A stretch of DNA of 64,000 nucleotides from Aureobasidium sp. EXF-3400 (lineage: Eukaryota; Ascomycota; Dothideomycetes; Dothideales; Saccotheciaceae): positions 28,465 through 92,464 of the forward strand of contig SWBL01000202.1 of assembly GCA_024195585.1 (NCBI GenBank), given 5' to 3'. The position numbers were made by a program, and so were the translations under genes. Every line of letters starts with the position of its first letter. The first letter of the stretch is position 1. Shown here piece after piece: positions 1 through 11,000 of the stretch. The notes beneath the pieces are model-generated. The model ran no database searches. It worked only from the letters and a program-made list of their open reading frames with translations, and was not told the origin of the DNA.

Positions 1-1
1 C

Positions 2-619
2 CTGGACGAGGACTCTTTCTCAGACGCTTCGCTTTGGCAACACCCTTACCTCTTCCCAAGAATGAGCTCTGAGCTCAGACCTATCCCCTTTACCTCGACT
101 CCCTCCAAATCACATCGCCAGTACCTGAACCCTCGTTCGGCTCCCGTTCCCTTCGAAGAACAACAGCACCACTGGCAAAAGGCCCTCTCGTCTCTGGACT
201 CGGCTGATAACGAAATTCTCGAAGCTCCGATGATCCAGATGCAAACCTACAACAAGCGGGCCGCATCTTCTCCACGCCGCTCGCGCCGTAGTTCAAGCAG
301 CGGCACACCAGACGCTCGTTCGGAAGCCGGCCGTGCCATGTCTGGGCATGCACCCGTGCCGTCCAGGCAACGCGAACCTCGTGAGAACAGCGACTTCCTC
401 CGTGTTATCGTGCTCGAGATGAACATGAGACGAGGCGGCAAGTTCGAAGAGGGCGCGAGTGGACGTGCCAGAATCTGGCTGCCGCCACGCAAGCAGCCTG
501 TCAGTCGCAATAGTGGCTTCTCCGACGACGAAGATGAGGACGAGATCGTTTCCGATGGTGGATCTAGAATCATCACTAGAAAGATTCCTCGTCGCTGGGT
601 GCCAGTTTCTATGGAGTAA
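2..619 (+). CDS. C-terminal part of an unrecognised protein (5' end outside window)
   Basis: The frame is open from base 2 to the stop at 617-619, with codons continuing upstream of the first ATG at 62, so this is most likely the 3' end of a longer coding region. The visible part is basic and low-complexity, with Ser/Arg-rich stretches. An ordered-looking segment around LRVIVLEMNMRRGGKFEEG leads into an Arg/Pro-rich part and an acidic DDEDEDE run near the C-terminus. I do not recognise a family and assign no function. An internal start at 62 would give a 185-residue protein. Confidence 0.6.
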   Translation: MDEDSFSDASLWQHPYLFPRMSSELRPIPFTSTPSKSHRQYLNPRSAPVPFEEQQHHWQKALSSLDSADNEILEAPMIQMQTYNKRAASSPRRSRRSSSSGTPDARSEAGRAMSGHAPVPSRQREPRENSDFLRVIVLEMNMRRGGKFEEGASGRARIWLPPRKQPVSRNSGFSDDEDEDEIVSDGGSRIITRKIPRRWVPVSME

Positions 620-3600
620 TCATCGAGTAACAACAATTGCGCGAATCCACTTCCAAGACCCTGGATCATCCCGCCTCCCGTCACTGCGCCAGTCCGTTGA
701 GTTCGAACTCACCTCGGCCCTCTAGAGCGCGACATTTCCGGCAAACGGTGGTTCGAATCGATCTGGAGAAGGCCCCGAACATCTTTGCTCGAAAGAGTTT
801 TGCTCTGGTCACGCGCGTTTCGACGTGGAGTCATCTTACGCCATCCTCACCGTCTCTCTCTCATAACGATCATCTTATTTCTTCTTTTCTGTTTTTATTG
901 TTTTTGTGGATAGCATTTGCTACCCTCGTCATTGGTTGCTCGGCAAGCGAAAGGTCATAGCATGGTAAGGTGTACCGAGAACGGTTGTCTCGGCGCCGTG
1001 GGATTTTTTTTCTGTTAGAGGTTGGGAAGAGGAACAGCCGGTGCTTGGCTGCGCTATTTCTTTTCTCTTCAATCTCCTTTTCTGTTTTGTACATGCACGG
1101 TGGTGGCATGGCATTTATGCTCAACATTGGCACAGCATTTGAAGCGTGGTGTTTCTCTTCTATTTATGATATCTACGACAGGACAATATATGGCTTAATG
1201 AATCAGCATACACAACTTATACTACCATACTTAACTCTCCACGTCTTCATTGCCAGGCACTTCCTCTCTCTACATGCTTCGACCAAGTACCCTACACATC
1301 GAAGTCCGCCAAAAAGCTTCGTTTCACGCTAAAATCTGTCATAAGCATATTTGTAGCCAAACGCACAATGCGTTCTCTGCATACAGAATCACCTACACCA
1401 GCTAGTTGATTGGTATGCTTCTGCAGCACATAGTTCCAGTTTGGTGACAACTGTACAATTCCCAGTGCCATATACACGCTCATAAGCGCGACCAGTTAGG
1501 CAGGTCATCGCTATTCACTCTCGCGAGTATCCTCCACAAGCACAGACAAAGTCATTCAGAAAAAGGCTCACGTCGCACCACATGCGCGCTCGTGCTCTCT
1601 CATGCGATCCAAATCTCCCCTTCTTTCGTTCGTGTTCAACCCTTTGTTACGCGGAGAGTCGAGAACACCCGACCAAACGGCTCGTTGGTCAATCAATAGA
1701 AATTGTGAATTATAGCGGAAATTCTGATATTGCGTGGTTCGTGTTCGCTATGCTGTCCTTCCTGTTCGGTTAAGACTTTACTCCGATAGCATGTCACTCG
1801 CTCGCTGCTGACCCACGTGCTGAGCCCCAGTGACTCTCCATGTTTTGTCCGAAGGTGCCGAGTCATTGTGTGTCTGAACATCGCTGCATGGGCTACACTC
1901 CGAAGCGTTTGTGCTTCTCAAATCTCAATTCCCGACTTCGCTGCTTGGTGTGTTGCTGACTCACTGTTGATGCGGCCTAGGCATGCAACACTCGAGTCGC
2001 GGAACCTGGAGATGAGGGTTAGAGTCAACGAACGCGATGGGGCCGCGTTATTCGCAATAGTCGGTCTAGCAATGTCACCGTCGCGCCAACCTCCAGGTGA
2101 TCTTTTGCTTTCTCGGAAGTTTTGATTTTGTCTTTTCGAAACGCTGTCTGTTATCTTTGCTTTCCTTGCAACCGTGCCGACATCTGGCCTTTGCTGATCT
2201 TGAAGGCCTTGTTTATCACAGGGGTTCTCAAACATGGACTGTCGTCCGGTCTGTGGAGTCTCCGTATATCGGCCGTAAGATAGCGATAGTCCACGACTCG
2301 ACTTTCTCGACTTCAGCTCGTGTGACCTTTGTTGCTGATCTTTTCGACAACGTGCTTGGGGTAGCAAAGTTTGTTATACTGAATCAGGGCGAGGAAGTCG
2401 TTGGGGTCTTTGTCAGAGCATACTGTCAAAACCCTGTTCGGCGTCCAAACCTTGAACAGCATTACTCGATGCTATCAGTCAAGGTGCCCCGATCGGATGA
2501 GCTTGGGCATGGCATGAAGTCTGTTTAGACTTCTTCTATCGTCCCTTCCACGCTCGGCAGGGCTGGGGTTTGCAGCGAGCTTACTACATGGCTTCTCAAG
2601 AGGAGACATGCTCGCAGGAAAATCACTCGAACTACGATTTGCGATGCTATCTACAGACTTTCCCGTATGCAAAGGTATGCTACGCGAGTAATTGCGAGAT
2701 CGCACAATAGCTTCGAGAAGCCGGCATCTTTTCATCGACCAGACACTTACACAGCTTCCTGAGAAATCATACTCGGTCTGGGAATGATCGTGCCTTCTTT
2801 CCTCCTGCGACCATCGAAGCCATTCGAGTGTACAGTCCTTTCCAGGTGGTATACAAGTCCATCAAGGAGCCGACGATATCACGACTCGAGTGGAGGCTTC
2901 ACATTGACCGAAGGACTTGTGCATTTTCATATCTACCTGCATGATATGCTTTCATGCGACGAGAAGCAAGTATCCTATATCTTCGACAGAGCTGATGCCG
3001 TAGAACCGAACGTTTAGTTGCTGCAATCTCGCTCGAGTGCGTCCATGTCTCCTCCCAGTCGTTGCCGGAGACAACTCGAAGTTCTCGAGAAGACTTCATG
3101 TCTGGAAGAGGACAGCCTATCATGTCTGTGTGGAGGACTCGAGTCCTATTGCAATGGAAGGCGGTCTGTCACAAAGAATTCGACATGTCATCACTTCACG
3201 TGGCACAAGGTTCCGTGAGCCAAAGTCCACAACACCAACTCCCGCACCACTCTCACAAGCACACACAGAGATAATTGAAACCATAAAAATGCAGAGTTGC
3301 TTCCAAGATACTAGAGAGACCCACGAAGATCCGATAGTAATCCAACTCTCAGTGGATGTCTGCCAGTCACTGAAGCAACTGTGCATTGCTATAGCTCTGA
3401 AGCGCGACTTTGAGGTAGTTTCGAGAGGCAACTCAGTCACGACGAACATGTTACATGGAGTCGAATACTATGAGTAAGATGGCGATGAGTAATATAGCAA
3501 AGTAGGTCGCGATATATAAGACTGCGCGACGCACCTATCCTTTCCTTCTCCGTATCAACACATCAAACCTCCCATCTCAAATCCAAACTCCAAATCAGAC

Positions 3601-3627
3601 ACCTCAAACCAACAACATCAACTCAAC
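620..3627. other. Gene-poor interval of about 3 kb
   Basis: No convincing gene is visible. Several open frames of 60-150 codons occur (for example plus strand 2097-2528 and 3037-3477). They lack a recognisable domain, and adjacent frames are not joined by clear introns. The 2097-2528 frame has a mildly protein-like composition but begins at a non-ATG codon and cannot be extended. The stretch could hold UTRs, an old pseudogene or nothing. Confidence 0.45.
3512..3519 (+). promoter_or_regulatory. TATA box of the small secreted protein gene
   Basis: The sequence TATATAAG lies about 110 nt before the ATG at 3628 and is followed by a C/A-rich leader with many CAA and CATCAA triplets, typical of strongly expressed fungal genes. 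Confidence 0.55.
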
Positions 3628-3915
3628 ATGAAGCTTTTCACCACAATCAGCGCAGCCCTGCTGCTTGCCGGCGTTGTCAGCGCCTCTCCGCTGCCCATCA
3701 AGCACACCGACCAGACTACTCCACTCTCGAACCAGGTCGACAAGCGCGACGTGCCATACTTCTGCGAGGAATACCCAGAAGCACTTCCTTGCACCTTGTT
3801 CTGCAGAGGCTCCGGCGCACTTTTCGAGTACTGCCATCCAGAATACTGCGACGACCACCCTGAGCACTGGTCTTGCCAGCCAAAGTACATTGACGACAAT
3901 GGTACTGTTTACTAA
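3628..3915 (+). CDS. Small secreted six-cysteine protein (effector-like)
   Basis: This intronless gene encodes 95 residues. Residues 1-20 form a clear signal peptide (charged MK, hydrophobic LLLAGVV core, SAS cleavage region). A pro-region of about 20 residues ends in Lys39-Arg40, a likely Kex2 site. The mature part carries six cysteines at 46, 55, 59, 69, 74 and 83, enough for three disulfides, and many acidic and aromatic residues. Size, signal peptide and cysteine content match the general class of fungal secreted cysteine-rich proteins, which includes candidate effectors and antimicrobial proteins. I recognise no specific family, so the role is unknown. A TATA box lies upstream and an inverted-repeat element copy starts about 50 nt after the stop. 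Confidence 0.8.
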   Translation: MKLFTTISAALLLAGVVSASPLPIKHTDQTTPLSNQVDKRDVPYFCEEYPEALPCTLFCRGSGALFEYCHPEYCDDHPEHWSCQPKYIDDNGTVY

Positions 3916-3964
3916 GTAATTTGGAAATCTCAATCTTGATTCTTAATACGTTTGTGATGCTTGT

Positions 3965-4184
3965 GTCCCCGTGTGTGAAGACGTGTAACATGTGTAGCTG
4001 CAAAAATGCACAGTAGTTTCGAGAAAATGAATGGTTCCCATCGAGATAGCGATATCATGTCGGATCTCTTTGGATAGCTCTCTACCTAGGAAGCAATCGT
4101 GCATTTATATAGGCAGAACTTCGCTGTATACATTCATGGGAGGAGTGTGCGAGGCATGATGCAGTGAAGTCAATAGGGGAGAAG
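3965..4184. repeat. Degenerate copy A of a short inverted-repeat (MITE-like) element
   Basis: This stretch is collinear with 30458-30671. Shared blocks include TCCCCGTGTG near the left end, GTGTAGCTG, AAATGCACAGTAGTTT, CCATCGAGAT, GGAAGCAATCGTGCATTT and GGGAGGAG. The right terminal repeat, clear in the other copy, is eroded here to something like AGGGGAGAAG. Internally AAATGCAC and GTGCATTT face each other. The copy sits directly downstream of the small secreted protein gene. Boundaries are approximate. Confidence 0.65.
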
Positions 4185-4318
4185 TTGTTTAGGTGTGAAA
4201 TGTGAATCTGACGCGTCACTCACTCTCCGCAAGTGAAGGCCAGCCGAGCCGGAGTGATGCTATATACATAGCAAAGGTCGCCTCCTCCACAAGCAGCGAT
4301 CACTGCCAGTGTGTTCCA

Positions 4319-4383
4319 TGGCCGATTTAGTAAGTCCTTAATCACTGGCGGAGCGGTACCTGGGTTCGATCCCCAGGAGAAAC
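4319..4383 (+). pseudogene. tRNA-like remnant with intact T-arm
   Basis: A perfect TpsiC-type arm (CTGGG, TTCGATC loop, CCCAG) occupies 4360-4376. A-box-like strings TGGCCGATTTAGT and TGGCGGAGCGGT precede it. No seven-base acceptor stem pairs with the bases after the T-arm, and no acceptable anticodon arm can be drawn. It is therefore more likely a tRNA relic or tRNA-derived fragment than a working gene. Confidence 0.35.
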
Positions 4384-4628
4384 CCACTCTTTCGCCACAA
4401 CCACATCAGTCCTTTCCCCCAGGCAGTGGTTGAGAGTCCCGGTCGTTGCTTAAAAAGATAACCCCAATCGACTCACCTTGTAAACTCCTCTCCCCCCGAG
4501 GTCGCTGGTGCGGGTTTCTCTGGTCTTCGGGCCTAGTTCTTTTGCTCGAGGTTCGTGGAAGATGTAGTTTTTGCGCGCTGTGAGCGAAGACAACGACCAT
4601 GATGTGAGTTGATGCAAGTGACGATTGC

Positions 4629-5324
4629 TCAGACGAGATCGAAGGGACGCTTTGATCCAGGGGTGGATTGCGGAGTTGCGCGAGAGAGCAAGTCATTAAC
4701 GATACGAGATGAAAGTGCAGCGCGAGCGGACTCTTCCTGAGCGTAAAGTCTTTCAGCAGGATCTGTACGAGGCGTGAAGAACTGCTCAGATGCTTGAGTG
4801 TGCGGAGTCGGCATTATGGTAGGTCGAATGGACATGTCAGCCATAGTCTGGGCCACACGCGCACGCGAAGGAGGAACGAAGTCCGGCATGATCATCTGAC
4901 AGAGACGGAGAATGTGAGGATGCTTGTTCGGCTCGAAAGCGTCAAAGGGCAAGCTACCGTGGAAGATGGCCTGCATGAGAGTTTCGTCGAGGTCGGTCTT
5001 GAGGACCTCCTGGTTGGCGACCTCAGCAGCAGCATGGCTCGTCTTTGTGATCAGAGGCTGCTCGGTACGTTGCTCGATCTTGATCTTGAGCTCATCAGGA
5101 ATCTGTCTCAGCTCCTTTTCGCCAGCATTGGAAGAGTCATCGGCAAGCAGGGCTTGGAGGTAGGTGTAGTAGGATTCACAGGCGGCGAGATGAGCGACTT
5201 TACGGGCGACTATGTTCCTTGCCACCTTCTTATCATTGCAGTGGCGGCAGATGGCCATTGGAGTTTTGGCACCATCTTCGAGAGCTTCGAATTGACGAGA
5301 GATGTAACCTTGCTGAGGCGGCAT
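4629..5324 (-). CDS. BED-type zinc finger protein derived from a hAT transposase
   Basis: A single exon encodes 231 residues. Residues 25-52 (CRHC, then HLAAC) have the cysteine/histidine spacing of a degenerate BED finger, a DNA-binding fold common in hAT transposases. Near residue 110 the segment TDLDETLMQAIFHGSLPFDAFE, followed by PDFVPPSRARV, resembles the pre-catalytic region of hAT transposases (an LPF...PPSR pattern). The RNase-H-like catalytic part and dimerisation tail are absent: the protein stops after a Ser/Pro/Arg-rich tail. No terminal repeats are seen nearby and the frame is clean, so domestication is more likely than a fresh insertion. It could act as a DNA-binding regulator. 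It is divergent from the UBX gene across a 364-nt interval. Confidence 0.6.
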   Translation of the reverse strand: MPPQQGYISRQFEALEDGAKTPMAICRHCNDKKVARNIVARKVAHLAACESYYTYLQALLADDSSNAGEKELRQIPDELKIKIEQRTEQPLITKTSHAAAEVANQEVLKTDLDETLMQAIFHGSLPFDAFEPNKHPHILRLCQMIMPDFVPPSRARVAQTMADMSIRPTIMPTPHTQASEQFFTPRTDPAERLYAQEESARAALSSRIVNDLLSRATPQSTPGSKRPFDLV

Positions 5325-5688
5325 GATGGAAGTAGACTTGTAAATGGGGTCTAAATGAGGTTGGCATCAAGAAGGCTTCAGGAAGGGATGTCGACGAGCT
5401 GATGTTGACCGCGAGAAATAGAAGCTCGGTCGCTCCTGCCTGCGTCACCGTGCGCTCGTGCATAGTTGTGCATAATTGTGCAGATGACGATTATCGGACT
5501 TTACAATCAAGTGAATTCGAATCACTTCCATCTCTTGACAAGAACATCCCCTCGCCTTCGCTTTCACACCGAGTTATCAGCCTCGTCACTCCCACCTTGG
5601 TCGCCGATTGTTTCCTCCGACTCGAACCTCCGCATCCAAGAAATCTCAACAACTGGTGGCAACCTTCGAACCATCAACACCAGCAATC
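5325..5688. promoter_or_regulatory. Shared divergent promoter between BED-finger and UBX genes
   Basis: The two divergent start codons are 364 nt apart. The right side is C/T- and CAA-rich like a fungal leader. No clear TATA box is seen on either side. Confidence 0.4.
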
Positions 5689-7293
5689 ATGGACGACGAG
5701 CTGATCGCCAACTTTACGGCCTTCACCTCAGCCACCCCCGAACTCGCACGCCAGTATCTTACTTTGACCGAAAGCAATCTCGAGCAGGCTGTTCAACTCT
5801 ACTTCGACAGCGGCGGCGCCGACATGGGCGCCTCCATGCCCCAACAACCCGCCGCCCAACCAGCATCACGCCGCTACAACGAAGACAATAACGGTGTTGT
5901 GACGATAGACTCGGATGATGACGAGGCTCCCTACGAAGACGATGAGGCCATGGCAAGACGCCTACAGCAAGAGGCTTATGGAACCGCTGGCGGTGAAGAG
6001 GACGTCAGAGCTCCCATGGCCAGAACTACCGAGACGCTTGTCGGCCCTGGTTCTACATGGGTTGGCGATGACGGGGACGACATCGACGCTGCTGTTCAAG
6101 AGCAGATGATGGCACGCCAAAGACGAGGTCAGTCATTTCACTTGCTTGCGACAAATAGCCAGTCTGCTAACATGCTGCTAGCCAACACACGACCCGGCAT
6201 CTTCAACCAAGTCTCTGTATGGGACGATGCCAACGGCCTCGCAACTCCCTCCGATCCAGAAGCCCACCGTCGCAACCTCGCCCGCGCTACTGGAGGTGCT
6301 TCAGAACAATCGTCCAAGTCAACACTACTCGCCGAACTCTTCAGACCGCCCACCGACCTTATTTCGCCCCTGTCGTTCCAAGATGCCCGCGACGAAGGAA
6401 AAGAGGATGAGAAGTGGATAATCGTCAACGTTCAAGACCCATCAATCTTCGATTGCCAGGTCCTCAACCGTGATATTTGGAAGAACTCACAGATCAAGGA
6501 GACCGTCCAGGAGAACTTCATCTTCTTGCAGTACTCAAAGGATGACCCGCGCGGCAACCAATACGTGCAGTACTACTTCCAGAACAGAGACAGCGACGAC
6601 GCATACCCACACATCGCCATTGTCGACCCCAGAACCGGCGAGCAAGTCAAGGTCTGGTCAGGTGCTCCTGTCCCAAAACCTGCCGACTTTCTGATGGACT
6701 TGCATGAGTTCCTGGACCGTTACAGCCTGAAGGCATTCGCAAAGAACCCGGTGGCTACCCGCAAGCCCGAGAAAAAGTCCAAGGATGTTGAAAGAATGAG
6801 TGAGGAGGAAATGCTGGAGATGGCTATGCAAAACAGCTTGCAACAAGGTGGTGCAGCGGTCAAGGACGATGACCCTGATGCTCTTACCAAGGCAGAGTCA
6901 AGTAAGGGTAACAACACGGCTGTCGACCCCGATGCCATGGATATCGTCGACACCGGTGTACCAATCGAGAACGCAGAGACAGAACCTTCGGCGTCACAAG
7001 CTGGTCCTTTCGCCCAAATCGCATCCGACAAACCTCACACTGAGCCTACGGATCCGGCTTCCTCGACTCGCATTCAGTTCAGATACTCTGGTGGAAGACA
7101 GATCAGACGCTTTGGGCTGCAAGAAGAAGTACGCCGTATGTACGAGTGGCTCAAAGCATCACCCGTCGAAGGCAAGCAAGGTGTCGACTTTGAGTTTGTC
7201 TTCATGGGCCGCAACCTGATTGAGGCATTGGATCAGACGATTGAGGAGGCTGGACTCAAGAATGGTTCAGTCATGATCGAGTTCATTGAGTAA
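5689..7293 (+). CDS. UBA-UAS-UIM-UBX protein, Ubx5/UBXN7 type Cdc48 cofactor
   Basis: Exons 5689-6127 and 6182-7293 give 516 residues. The 54-nt intron is a multiple of three but has a good donor, a GCTAAC branch site and a TAG acceptor. I chose the ATG at 5689 because it starts the UBA-like helix bundle directly. Order of domains: UBA-like 1-45; thioredoxin-fold UAS domain about 205-325 (FQDARDEGKEDEKWIIVNVQD, then YPHIAIVDPRTGE); UIM-like helix about 352-368 (SEEEMLEMAMQNSLQQ); C-terminal UBX domain about 443-516. This is the layout of human UBXN7 and yeast Ubx5. These recruit the Cdc48/p97 ATPase to ubiquitylated substrates, often on cullin ligases, in the nucleus. Function here is inferred from that architecture. 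Confidence 0.9.
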   Translation: MDDELIANFTAFTSATPELARQYLTLTESNLEQAVQLYFDSGGADMGASMPQQPAAQPASRRYNEDNNGVVTIDSDDDEAPYEDDEAMARRLQQEAYGTAGGEEDVRAPMARTTETLVGPGSTWVGDDGDDIDAAVQEQMMARQRRGQSFHLLATNSQSANMLLANTRPGIFNQVSVWDDANGLATPSDPEAHRRNLARATGGASEQSSKSTLLAELFRPPTDLISPLSFQDARDEGKEDEKWIIVNVQDPSIFDCQVLNRDIWKNSQIKETVQENFIFLQYSKDDPRGNQYVQYYFQNRDSDDAYPHIAIVDPRTGEQVKVWSGAPVPKPADFLMDLHEFLDRYSLKAFAKNPVATRKPEKKSKDVERMSEEEMLEMAMQNSLQQGGAAVKDDDPDALTKAESSKGNNTAVDPDAMDIVDTGVPIENAETEPSASQAGPFAQIASDKPHTEPTDPASSTRIQFRYSGGRQIRRFGLQEEVRRMYEWLKASPVEGKQGVDFEFVFMGRNLIEALDQTIEEAGLKNGSVMIEFIE

Positions 7294-7633
7294 GAGAGAC
7301 TCAAGGTAGTCTGAAGATGTTCTCCGGGCGTGAACACCCAATAGGCAGTGCGTCTGGAGTATAATGAGACCGAAGAAGGGCTTTTCAAGCTGCACAAATA
7401 GATGGCACGGGATGCTCTAGCTAATCATGACAATAACGCAATATCCTACCAATGACCATTGCCCTACTGTGTACTCTGTGAATCCCATTTGCTGCACGCC
7501 CACTGAAGAACGAGTGCGCAAGGAAGTCAAAGACTGAGATCAGGACCTGAACCATGTCGTTGCGAGCCAATTGGCCTTGACAAGGTGCTGAGGGAGCAAA
7601 ACAATTTTGATCATGTCCACCAGACAAAACAAT

Positions 7634-7703
7634 GTCGCAGCCGTGAATCGAACACGGGGCTCGTGCATGGCAAGCACGAATTTTACCACTAAACCACTGC
7701 GAC
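7634..7703 (-). tRNA. tRNA-Gly (anticodon GCC)
   Basis: The reverse strand folds into a complete cloverleaf. The acceptor stem GTCGCAG pairs with CTGCGAC, the D-arm contains GTTTAGTGGTAA, the anticodon loop is CTTGCCATG-like with anticodon GCC, and the T-arm is CCGTG TTCGATT CACGG. There is no intron. An oligo-T tract follows on the same strand, as expected for RNA polymerase III termination. Confidence 0.93.
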
Positions 7704-8053
7704 TTAGTATGTTTGACTGAAAACTTGACACGTATAGAAAAGCTAGTCATGGGCGGGAAGCGTTGTGGCGGGTCCAGCCTCGGTCTCGGTCATAGCTGCC
7801 TCCCGTCGCGAACGCGTGAAGTTGGAAGCTGTGATCATCGCCATCTTCTTTCGAATCAAGACCAGATAATTGCAACACTCTTGGTGATTCTGCTGCGTGT
7901 ATTTAATTGTTCAGGTCAAGCATTTGAACGTTCCAGATGATCTAGTCGCCCTCCGCGTCCAATCCCTTATTTCTATTCCAGCGACGCGTACAACCGCCAT
8001 ACCACGTCTGGTCGCAAACTCGATATCTCGACGCGCCCAAACACTCCTGCGCC

Positions 8054-11000
8054 ATGTCGTCCCCATTATCAGAAGCTCACGAAGAGGCTCCGGATGCCCC
8101 CAATGAGCGTCGCTCCCGTCGCTCCGGACGCGTCTCGCGCAAGCCCGAACTCTACATCGAAGAAGCACCTGCGACCAAGCGCAAGCGTGATGCCGCAGAT
8201 GACGATCAGCTTGACGAGGATGAGGAATCTGATGAAGAGGAGGAGAGTGAGCCCGGCGAGGAAGAGCTTCGGGAACAAAAGGCCAAAGCCCGCAAGACAA
8301 AGGCCGCTGCACCCAAGAAGCCCGCTGCGAAGCGCTCAAAAACGAACGGCACTTCGATCGCGTTACCTGTAAGAGCAGCTGGCAAGAAGGGTCGTTCGAA
8401 GAAGGCCAAGGGCGTGGATGAGGCTGTTGCGGAACAAGTGGGAGGTCTTTACGGTCGGTTCAGGCACACACACATGTTACGCACACGAAGTCTGACTTTA
8501 TTATACAGCCCAGGTATTCGCCCGAGGCAAGACACTGGAAGAAGCGGCCGAAGAATGGCTCGCGGCATTTAACGAACACGAATCCGGTGCTGTGGCAGAT
8601 CTCGTCAACTTCGTCTTGAGATCGGCTGGCTGCGAGTTGGAGGTTTCGAGTGAAGACATCGAGGACCCCGACAACTGTGCGAACAGGCTCGGCGACCTGC
8701 AAGACGAATTTCAGGCAGTATGTTGATCTCGTTTTATCACGCGACTCCTACTAACCGCCCTGCAGCAAAATCTGTCCGAGTACCCCATCATCGCAAAGGG
8801 CAAGGGCACCGCCGCATTCAAAGACTCAGTGACAGGCTTCTTCTACACTCTGATCAAGGCCATCCACACCACCAACGTCCTTTTCTCCAACATTGAACTC
8901 ATTGAGAACATACAAGTATGGCTCGGTACCATGTCAGCAGCTCAGAACAGACCTTTCAGACACACCGCGACTGTCGTTTCTCTAGCTGTTATCTCCGCTC
9001 TCTGCGAAGTCGGCAGTGAGCTGGCTGAAGAAGCCTCGAAAGCCCTACGCCATAGTGAGACCCAGAAAAAGAGCAAGAACTCGAACAAAACACGAGTCAG
9101 CGAGCTGCAGGACTATTCGAAACAAGCAAAGGCGAACCAGGAGATTCTCGATAACACCGTGAAAGATTGGTTCGAGACTGTCTTCATTCACCGCTACAGA
9201 GACGTCGACCCTCACATCCGTGTAGATTGTGCAAGAGCTATCGGAGACTGGATGATCGCCTACCCAGACCAATTCTTCAATGGCAAACACCTGAGGTACC
9301 TTGGATGGTTACTTTCCGACACAAATCATTCAACTCGCCTCGAAGTAGTCAAGCAGCTACACCGCTTTTACGCCGATAAAAACAAACTCGGTGGCCTCAA
9401 GACTTTCACCGAGCGCTTCAGAAGCCGCATGGTTGAGATCGCCACCAAAGATGCCGAGCCGAGCGTACGAGCTGCCGCTATTGAACTGCTTGATGATTTG
9501 AGGGAGGCTGGTTTGCTCGAGCCTGACGATATCGACAAGATCGGACGACTGATTTTCGACGCTGAGCCGCGAGTGAGAAAGTCGGTCGTCGGCTTTTTCG
9601 CCGAAAGCATCAACGACGCATATGAAGCTAAGGTCGACGCACTTGGTGGTCAAGAGACACTGGATGAGATTCTTGGAGAAGAGAACGACTCATCTGACAG
9701 CCCGTGTCACGAGTGGATAAAGCTTAAGTGCCTCGCAGAAGGGTTGGATTCCTACGACTCAGCAGATGGCCCCTTGCCACCAAGTGTCGAAAGAGGTCCC
9801 GGTCAAGGCGGATATCTGTTGCACGCTGGTTCAGCAGACACTCGCTTCATGATCGCTGCTGACACACTCCATGATCAGATTGACGAAGTTCGCGAATGGG
9901 AGAAGCTAGCTGGATATCTCCTGTACGACACTTCTGTCGCAGATCAGAATGGCGATGCTTCTAGCGGCGAGTCACAACTCAAGCAGGAGCTAAGGCTTAA
10001 AGAGAATGAGGAAGTCATCCTTCTCGAAGTTCTGAACTCTTCTGTCAAACAAGCTGTCTCGTCTCTTGTGGAAGCGCACGCCGACAAAAAAGCGAAGAAA
10101 ACCAAGAAGCAAAAGGACGACATTGAAGAAATGCAGGAGAAAGCAGCGCGTCACCTCGCAAACATGATTCCTCGACTACTTAAGAAGTTTGGAGAATCAC
10201 CACAGACTGCTGCAAGCACACTTCGCCTAGGCCGTGTTCTGAGTCTGGAAGCCTTCCAGGAGTTCAGACAAGACTCTTCCACATATGCGACATTGCTGAA
10301 CGACTTCAACAAGCAGTTCCTGTCTCATAGTAACGAGGAGGTTTTGGCAGAAGCCAGTCGAGCTTTGTTGCGCGCAAAGAGTTACCACGAGCTTGGAGAT
10401 GTTCCTGATGAAAGAATCGACACCCTTTGGGAAGACACCATCAGCACATTCAACACACTCACGCACGACAAGGACCTCGAAACACGCGGACTGCTGTCTG
10501 TTACAGTTCTCGATGCTCTTTCCAAAACTGTGCTGCGACTCGAAAAACTGTCCAGTATATCCAATCCTGTCGAATACCTAGAAACCGAACCTTCCGCACC
10601 TGCTACCGCGCGCACCAACTTGTCAGAACCTTCTCCACCTATCGACTCACTAATCGCTCTCATCAACCGCGCTGCTTCACCAAAGGGTTCGGACCCGGAG
10701 ACTGCTGATCTCGACGATGCTCTGGCAATGCACGCCTCACGCACAGTTTGCTTCTACTTCATGTGGCGGATACCCGCATTCATCAAGTCGCTACAAACAG
10801 TCGCTCTGCCTGACATTGAGCTCGAAAATCTTGCCGTAAGACGCGATGCATACGTCGGCGCCCTGGGTTCAGTATTGAAGACACGTCCTGTGAACGACGA
10901 GCTCAGCCCTCTGGTGTCAGGCATGCTTCTCGATGCTCACACCGTAATGGCCATCCTGCGCCAGGTCACCACAGACAAGAACGGCGACGAGTACCTCGTG

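Noticed and set aside
2097..2528. 143-codon plus-strand frame with mildly protein-like composition
   Set aside because: Starts at a non-ATG codon, cannot be joined to neighbouring frames with good splice sites, and matches no family I know. It may be a relic.
3037..3477. 146-codon plus-strand frame
   Set aside because: No recognisable domain, and overlapping frames of similar length exist; lies in the promoter of the small secreted protein gene.
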